Origin: Zhihengliuella salsuginis
GTDB taxonomy: Bacteria > Actinomycetota > Actinomycetes > Actinomycetales > Micrococcaceae
NCBI RefSeq assembly: GCF_014651715.1
Contig: NZ_BMXK01000001.1
Location: forward strand, 124,001 to 188,000
Direction: 5' to 3'
Length of the DNA stretch: 64,000 nt
Part shown: positions 58,581 to 64,000 of the stretch, piece after piece
Layout: each line of letters opens with the position of its first letter
Numbering within the stretch: position 1 is the stretch's first letter
The notes under the pieces: generated by a model
Databases searched by the model: none
What the model was told of the DNA's origin: nothing
What the model saw: the letters and a program-made list of their open reading frames with translations, nothing else
Position numbers and translations under genes: made by a program

Positions 58581-60734
58581 TCAGGCCTGCAGTGCGTGCA
58601 GCAGGAGCGCGTGCTCCGGGTTCAGCACGGGCAGCTGGACGCCCACGTGCTCGAGGTACGCGCCCGTGGCCGTGAACGCGCCGTCGCGCAGCCACGCCGG
58701 CGGTTGGATCTGCGTGAACGTGTTCGCGTAGTCCGCGTCCGCCTCGGTCGGCAGCACGGCCGCGACTCGGTAGGTGCGCTCCGGATCCAGCCCCGGCAGC
58801 GGCGCGGTCCCGGGCATCTCCGCGTACGACGACGCCACGCTCACCGCCGCGAACAGCCCCTCCGCGCGGTCGCTCCCCACGACGCCGTGCAGACGCAGCG
58901 CCTCGTCGGCTAGGTCCGCGTTGACGCGCGTCCCCGAGTGCAGCAGCGCCCGGTGCTCCTTGTAGAGGGCGATGGCCCGCTTGAGCGTCTCCCGCTCCGC
59001 GCCCGTCGCCTGCCGCACGTCCCACTCCATCCCGAAGTGTCCGAACAGGGCGGTGATGGCCCGGAACGAGATGTCGTGCACGCGGCCCGTGGTGTGCGAG
59101 TGGGTGGGCCCCACGTGGGAGCCGACGAGCTCGGGCGGCAGCACGGACTGCGTCCACCGCTGGATGGTCTGCCGCTCCAGGGCGTCGTTGCAGTCCGAGG
59201 CCCACACGCGGTCCGTGCGCTCCAGGATCCCGAGGTCGACGCGGGCGCCGCCAGAGGAGCAGGACTCGATCTCGACCCCCGGGTGCGCGGCCCGCAGCTC
59301 GTCGAACAGCCGGTACGCTGCCAGGGTCTGTTCGTGCACCGAGGAGAGGCCGCCGCTGCCGTGCTCGGTGAGGTCTCGGTTCTGGTCCCACTTCAGGTAG
59401 GCGATGTTGTTGCCGGCCAGCAGGGCGTCCAGCTGGTCGAACACGTGCCGCCACGCGCCCGGGTTGGTCAGGTCGAGGATGTGCTGCTGCCGCCACTCGA
59501 GCGGCAGGCGCGCCCCGGGGCCCGCAGCCGGTCCGACGACCCAGTCCGGGTGTTCGCGGGCCACATCGGAGTCGAGGTTCACCATCTCCGGCTCGACCCA
59601 CAGCCCGAACTCCATCCCGAGCCCGTTCACGGCCTCGATGAGCGGCGTCAGCCCGTCGGGCCAGAGCTGCGAGTCCACGACCCAGTCGCCCAGGCCCGCG
59701 GTGTCGTCGCGGCGGCCGGCGAACCAGCCGTCGTCGAGCACGAACCGTTCGGCCCCGAGCTCGGCGCCGGAGGCGGCCAGCTCGGTCAGCGCGTCGAGCC
59801 GGTGGTCGAAGTAGACGGCCTCCCACGTGTTGAGCACCACCGGGCGGACGCGGCCGCTGGTCGTGTCCACGTGGTGGTCGCGGGCGCGGAACCAGTCGTA
59901 GAACCGCGTGCTGACGCCGTCGAGCCCGCGGTCCGAGTAGGCCGCGAAGAACGCGGGCGTGCTGTAGCTCGCGCCGGGTTCGAGCACGACCTCGCCCGGG
60001 CCCAGCAGCTCGGACGCGCCGAGCATCCGCCGGCCGTCGGCGAGCTGCTCGACGAACTGCTCGTGGTTGCCGCTCCACGCGAAGTGCGCGGCCCATACCT
60101 GCCCGGTGCGGTTCGCGAACCCGGGCGTGCCGAGGGCGGTCAGCAGCGAGGAGTCGTGTCCCGTGCGCCCGTGCCGGCCGGAGCGCACCCACGTGCCCTG
60201 GCGCAGTCGCGCCCGCTGCGGGTGCTTCTCGCGGCACCAGCGCCCGGTCAGATCCAGCACCTCGTCCGCCTGCCGGGACACCGGCACGACGACGGCCAGC
60301 TCGTCGAGCTGGTACGGGTCAGTGCCGCGGTTGCTCAGCGTGTGGGCGGCCTCGAGCAGCCCGCCCGGGTGCAGGCGCAGGTGCGTGGCGAGCGTGAGCC
60401 CCAGGGCGTCGTCGTGTTGGGTGACTGTGACGGCGTCGGCGGTTGCGTCGACGTTGGTGACGCGCAGGGCGGGGGAGAAGCCATGGCCGGCGCGGCCGTC
60501 GACCACGAACGAGCCGCGCAGGCCCGGGCGGCCCGGCCAGCCGGACGAGGCCTGCGGGACGAGGCCGGCGACGATCGGCACGTCGAGGGCCGAATTCGGG
60601 ATCGGTGGCAGCAGTGCCCCGGGATCGGGGACGGTGGGGCCGAGGTCGGCGCCGTAGTGCGCGATCTCGACCTGGCCGGCGGGGAAGTGAAGCAGCAGGC
60701 TTGTGCCGGCGGCGCGGAGGTAGACGGGGTCCAT
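58581..60734 (-). CDS. Alpha-galactosidase, GH36
   Basis: 717 residues, cytosolic (no signal). Nucleophile Asp450 in YLKWDQNRDL and acid/base Asp514 in VWASDCNDALERQ, with WEPEMVN- and VLDDGWF-type blocks. Hydrolyses raffinose, melibiose or similar alpha-galactosides. Last gene of the permease-permease-binding protein operon, behind an intercistronic hairpin. Confidence 0.93.
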   Translation of the reverse strand: MDPVYLRAAGTSLLLHFPAGQVEIAHYGADLGPTVPDPGALLPPIPNSALDVPIVAGLVPQASSGWPGRPGLRGSFVVDGRAGHGFSPALRVTNVDATADAVTVTQHDDALGLTLATHLRLHPGGLLEAAHTLSNRGTDPYQLDELAVVVPVSRQADEVLDLTGRWCREKHPQRARLRQGTWVRSGRHGRTGHDSSLLTALGTPGFANRTGQVWAAHFAWSGNHEQFVEQLADGRRMLGASELLGPGEVVLEPGASYSTPAFFAAYSDRGLDGVSTRFYDWFRARDHHVDTTSGRVRPVVLNTWEAVYFDHRLDALTELAASGAELGAERFVLDDGWFAGRRDDTAGLGDWVVDSQLWPDGLTPLIEAVNGLGMEFGLWVEPEMVNLDSDVAREHPDWVVGPAAGPGARLPLEWRQQHILDLTNPGAWRHVFDQLDALLAGNNIAYLKWDQNRDLTEHGSGGLSSVHEQTLAAYRLFDELRAAHPGVEIESCSSGGARVDLGILERTDRVWASDCNDALERQTIQRWTQSVLPPELVGSHVGPTHSHTTGRVHDISFRAITALFGHFGMEWDVRQATGAERETLKRAIALYKEHRALLHSGTRVNADLADEALRLHGVVGSDRAEGLFAAVSVASSYAEMPGTAPLPGLDPERTYRVAAVLPTEADADYANTFTQIQPPAWLRDGAFTATGAYLEHVGVQLPVLNPEHALLLHALQA

Positions 60735-60765
60735 GGGGTGGTTCGCTTTCGCTGAAGTGGGACGC

Positions 60766-60796
60766 GCGGCGCGCCGGGGTGGGCCCGGCGCGCCGC
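60766..60796 (-). other. Intercistronic hairpin
   Basis: 12-bp perfect stem of G and C only (60766-60777 and 60785-60796, 7-base loop) between the binding-protein and alpha-galactosidase genes. It may cut transcription partly or protect the 3' end of the transporter message. Confidence 0.6.
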
Positions 60797-60825
60797 GGAG
60801 GAGGTGTCGGCGTTGTGGTCGTGGG

Positions 60826-62151
60826 CTACTCGAAGAGCGCGTTGACCTGGTCGTTGGCGCCGGTCAGGGAGCTCGCCGGAACCTTGCCGGAGACGACGGC
60901 GTCCATCGCCGGGGCCATGATGCCGTCGATCTGGGAGGCGTGCGCGGTGATGGGGAAGAGGAACGTGCTGTCGTCCTCGACGTGCGTGGTGAACGGGGAG
61001 ACGTCGATGCCCTGGGCCTCGTAGGCCGCGGCGGCCTTCTCCGCGGAGGTCGTGACGGCCGGGAAGACGACAGCCGCCTCCGCGACGACGTCCTGGCAGT
61101 CGGTCGATCCGAGGTAGGCCACGAACTCCGCGGCCTCCTCCGGCTGGTCGGTGCCGGCGTAGATTGAGTCGGCGAGGCCGTTGAACATCGAGGCGCGCTC
61201 GCCGGACGGGCCGGTGGGGGTCGGCGCGATGCCGACCTCGACGCCGTCGTACCCGGTGTACTGGCCGATCATCCACGAGCCGTTCGCGTTGAGCGCGGAC
61301 TTGCCGGCCGCGAACGTGTCCGCCATGGACGCGCCCACGGTGGTCTCGAGCTGCGGCATGAAGCCTTTGTCGGCGAGCGAGGCGAACCAGTCCATCGAGG
61401 CCTGGAAGTCCGGGTCGTCGTAGTTGTAGTGGGTGCCCCACGGGTTCTCGTCGGTGTGTGTCCACCCCGTGGTCCCCGTCAGGTAGCTCCACTCGGTCTG
61501 GCCCTGGCCGGATCCGGCGCCGTTGAGGCCCAGGCCGTAGACGGCGACGTTGTCCTTGTCGAAGCCGGCCTCGTCGCCGCGGACGCCGTTCTTGTCGACG
61601 CTCAAGTGGGCGATGACCTCTTCGTAGGTTCCCCCGTCGTCCGGGTTCCAGCTCAGGTCGGTCAGGTCGTCCGGGGTGTAGCCGGCGTCGTCGAGCATCT
61701 CCTCGTTGTAGAAGAGGGCGATCGTGTCCCAGTCCTTCGGCAACCCGTAGCGGTTGCCGTCCTCGGCGACCCAGAGGTCTGCGAGGCCCTCGTTGTAGAT
61801 GGAGGTGTCGACGTCGGCCGTGGCCTCGGCGTCGTCGAGGGCCAGGAGCTGGCCGTTGGCCACGAACTCGGGGTAGCGGGAGAGGTGGTTGGTGAACACG
61901 TCGGGCGCGGTGTCCGCGACGAAGCCGTTGGTCAGCGAGCCCCAGTAGTCGTCCCAGCCCATCTGGGTGACCTCGACCTCGATCCCGGTGGACTCGGTGA
62001 AGTCGGCGGCGCACTGCTGATAGGCGGGGAGTTGGTTGGCGTCCCACAACCAGTAGTCGAGGGCGTCGCTATTGCCGCCGTCGCCACCTCCGCCGCAGGC
62101 GGTGAGGGCCAGGGTTGCGACGCCGATCGCGCCGAGTGCTGTTCTACGCAT
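60826..62151 (-). CDS. Sugar ABC transporter substrate-binding lipoprotein
   Basis: 441 residues. Signal with lipobox LTAC (Cys19), glycine-rich linker, and the SBP_bac_1 fold: WDANQLPAYQQCAADFTESTGIEVEV, NHLSRYPEFVANGQ. Expected ligand is an alpha-galactoside from operon context. Encoded behind both permeases rather than ahead of them. Confidence 0.9.
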   Translation of the reverse strand: MRRTALGAIGVATLALTACGGGGDGGNSDALDYWLWDANQLPAYQQCAADFTESTGIEVEVTQMGWDDYWGSLTNGFVADTAPDVFTNHLSRYPEFVANGQLLALDDAEATADVDTSIYNEGLADLWVAEDGNRYGLPKDWDTIALFYNEEMLDDAGYTPDDLTDLSWNPDDGGTYEEVIAHLSVDKNGVRGDEAGFDKDNVAVYGLGLNGAGSGQGQTEWSYLTGTTGWTHTDENPWGTHYNYDDPDFQASMDWFASLADKGFMPQLETTVGASMADTFAAGKSALNANGSWMIGQYTGYDGVEVGIAPTPTGPSGERASMFNGLADSIYAGTDQPEEAAEFVAYLGSTDCQDVVAEAAVVFPAVTTSAEKAAAAYEAQGIDVSPFTTHVEDDSTFLFPITAHASQIDGIMAPAMDAVVSGKVPASSLTGANDQVNALFE

Positions 62152-62224
62152 CAGGGTATTCCTTTCGAGGGGCGGCGGGCGTTGCCCGCCGTGAGTGGGT
62201 GCGGTGATGGATGGTCTGCTGGGG

Positions 62225-63145
62225 CTACTTGACGCCGGAGAAGCCGATGGAGTTGACGATCTTCTTGCCGAAGATCATGAAAAGGGTCAGGACGGGCAGG
62301 GCGGAGACCAAGGTGGCCGCCATGAGCCCGGACCAGTCCGGCGCGCCCTGCGGGGACTGGGACTTGAAGACGCCGAGGCCCACGGTCAGGACGCGGACAT
62401 CGTCGGAATTGCCGACGAGCAGCGGCCAGAAGTACTCGTTCCACTGCTGGATGAACGTCAGCAGGACCAGGGTGGCGATCGGGGCGGCCGCGTTCGGGAG
62501 GATGATCTGGAAGAAGATGCGGAGGTGCTTCGCGCCGTCGAGCATTGCGGCCTCCTCCACCTCGCGGGACATGTTCATGAAGAACTGGCGCAGGAAGAAC
62601 ACGGCGAACGGGGTCATGAAGATGAAGGGCAGGACCATGCCGAGCATCGTGTTCAGCAGGCCGAGATCCTTGATGAGCAGGAAGTTCGGCAGCGCCGTGA
62701 AGATCGGCGGGACCATCATGGTGGCCAGGAAGGCCCCGAAGACGACGTTGCGGCCCTTCCAACGCAGGCGGGCGAACGCGTACGCGGCCATCGCGCTGAA
62801 GAAGACGGCCCCCGCGGTGGAGAGCGAGGCGAAGATGACCGAGTTGCGCAGGTAGACCCAGAAGTTGATGTCTGCCCCCGAGCCGCCCTGGGCGATGGCG
62901 TCCTGCGTGGACTGGAGACCGAAGACGCGGGCGAAGGCGCCGAAGTTCAGATCGACGGGCAGCAGGCTCGAGGCGTTGGCGGCCAGCGACGCGTTCATCG
63001 ACAGGGACGTGCGCAGGACCCAGTAGAACGGCAGGATCGACACGGCGATGGCGAGCAGCAGCAGGATCCAGGGGACGACGTCGCGCCACGGGAGGCGCTT
63101 GGTGCGGCGCTCGTAGGAACGGTGCGGGGAGCGGGTGATTGGCAT
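62225..63145 (-). CDS. Sugar ABC transporter permease (MalG type)
   Basis: 306 residues, six membrane segments. EAA loop EVEEAAMLDGAKHLRIFFQIILPNAAAPIATL. C-terminus KIVNSIGFSGVK is the usual MalG-type ending GxxxGAVK variant. A 120-residue periplasmic loop follows helix 1. Starts 12 bases after the next permease gene. Confidence 0.92.
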   Translation of the reverse strand: MPITRSPHRSYERRTKRLPWRDVVPWILLLLAIAVSILPFYWVLRTSLSMNASLAANASSLLPVDLNFGAFARVFGLQSTQDAIAQGGSGADINFWVYLRNSVIFASLSTAGAVFFSAMAAYAFARLRWKGRNVVFGAFLATMMVPPIFTALPNFLLIKDLGLLNTMLGMVLPFIFMTPFAVFFLRQFFMNMSREVEEAAMLDGAKHLRIFFQIILPNAAAPIATLVLLTFIQQWNEYFWPLLVGNSDDVRVLTVGLGVFKSQSPQGAPDWSGLMAATLVSALPVLTLFMIFGKKIVNSIGFSGVK

Positions 63146-63157
63146 GGTCGTTTCTCC

Positions 63158-64000
63158 TTAGCCCAGGTCCGACTCGTTGCCGCGCAGGAACTTCATCTGG
63201 ACGAAGGCCACGAGGACGAGGATGAGGAAGAGGATGACGGCGAGGGCGGAACCGTAGCCGAACTGCGACTCGGTGAACGCCTTCTGGAAGATGTAGTACT
63301 GCATGACGCGGCTCGCGTTGATCGGGCCACCCTGCGTGGTGACGGCGACCGTGTCGAATACCTGGAAGGAACCGATCACGGTGACCACCAGGACGAGCAC
63401 CAACACGGGGCGCAGCAGGGGCAGGGTGATGCGGAAGAAGGTCTGCACGGCGTTGGAGCCGTCGAGGCTCGCCGCCTCGTAGAGCTGCTTCGGGATGACC
63501 TGCAGGCCGGCGAAGATGAGCAGAGCCGTGTAGCCCATGTGGCGCCACGTATTGATGAGGGCCTGCGTGGGGATCGCCCACTCCTCGCTGCCGAAGAACG
63601 CGACGCGGCTGCCGCCGAGCGTCTCGAGGACGTGGTTGACGATGCCGATCTGGTAGTCGAGGAGCCAGAACCACAGCAGGGCCGCGATCACGTTGGCCAT
63701 GAGGTAGGGCAGCAGGAGCATGCCGCGGATCAGCGTCGACTTGGCGATGCGCTGCATCAGCAGCGCGATGCCGAGGGCCAGCAGGGTCTGCAGCACGATG
63801 TTGATGACCACGTACTGACCGGTGACGCCGAGCGCGTTCCAGAACAGGGGATCGCGGGCGATTGCCTCGTAGTTCTCGGTCCCGATCCAGGTCGGGTCGC
63901 CCAGGATGTTGTACTCGGTGAAGCTCAGGTAGACGCCGCGAATCATGGGCACCAGGAAGAAGACCACCAGGCCCAGCAACGCCGGGGCGATGAAGAACAG
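63158..64000 (-). CDS. Sugar ABC transporter permease (MalF type), 5' part outside window
   Basis: At least 280 residues; the frame stays open to the right edge, so the N-terminus lies outside. Membrane segments, the EAA loop AASLDGSNAVQTFFRITLPLLRPVLVLV and the C-terminal basic end are complete. Partner of the MalG-type permease. ATPase for the system not seen, so a shared MsiK-like ATPase encoded elsewhere is likely. Confidence 0.9.
   Translation of the reverse strand: MFFIAPALLGLVVFFLVPMIRGVYLSFTEYNILGDPTWIGTENYEAIARDPLFWNALGVTGQYVVINIVLQTLLALGIALLMQRIAKSTLIRGMLLLPYLMANVIAALLWFWLLDYQIGIVNHVLETLGGSRVAFFGSEEWAIPTQALINTWRHMGYTALLIFAGLQVIPKQLYEAASLDGSNAVQTFFRITLPLLRPVLVLVLVVTVIGSFQVFDTVAVTTQGGPINASRVMQYYIFQKAFTESQFGYGSALAVILFLILVLVAFVQMKFLRGNESDLG

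Overview
This 64 kb stretch is chromosomal DNA of a high-GC actinobacterium. Gene content and protein style point to the Micrococcaceae (Arthrobacter-like): a DUF3151 protein after class II aldolase, BioQ-type control of biotin genes, a class F sortase, actinobacterial S-box riboswitches, and many promoters of the TAGGnT type lying six bases before a start codon. I see no rRNA, tRNA, CRISPR array, insertion sequence or phage integrase. Genes are packed tightly, with many ATGA/GTGA stop-start overlaps.

Layout. 0-4 kb: a truncated hypothetical gene, a secreted lipase behind a CRP/GlxR-like palindrome, fba, DUF3151 and an SRPBCC gene whose ribosome binding site lies inside a terminator. 4-7.8 kb: a four-gene cassette of lower GC with a WXG100-like, glycine-zipper protein, bounded by near-identical palindromes; it looks like an accessory ESX/polymorphic effector cassette. 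7.8-15.6 kb: membrane protein, tdk, fdhA, a TetR regulator, and a kynurenine module (Lrp regulator divergent from kynU and a permease). 15.8-17.4 kb: a CHRD surface protein with an NPETG sorting signal beside a class F sortase. 17.5-23.2 kb: a biotin operon bioB-bioA-bioF-P450-bioD behind a TGAAC-N3-GTTCA operator. 23.4-31.2 kb: purA, a double GNAT, glsA, an ABC-F ATPase, a nitrilase-family hydrolase and an ECF sigma with a membrane partner.

31.3-58.5 kb is dominated by sulfur metabolism. Five SAM-I (S-box) riboswitches precede sfnG-metY-CoA-binding, an acetyl-CoA synthetase, an ssuB-ssuA-ssuC importer, a DszC/SfnB-like flavoprotein, and a metN-metI-flavoprotein-metQ-metQ operon. Together these genes would import sulfonates, sulfones or methionine-like compounds, desulfurise them with two-component flavin monooxygenases, build homocysteine with MetY, and possibly recycle the acetate MetY releases through Acs. 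At least four of the five riboswitches have the Shine-Dalgarno in or touching the 3' strand of helix P1, so SAM binding should hide it directly. Between these loci lie a ZIP transporter, a YcaQ-like DNA glycosylase, a phosphatase, a lipoprotein, an ECF sigma-ogt-alkB alkylation repair operon, an M23 peptidase and three tandem membrane proteins.

58.5-64 kb: an alpha-galactoside operon on the minus strand (two permeases, binding protein, GH36 alpha-galactosidase), running off the right edge.
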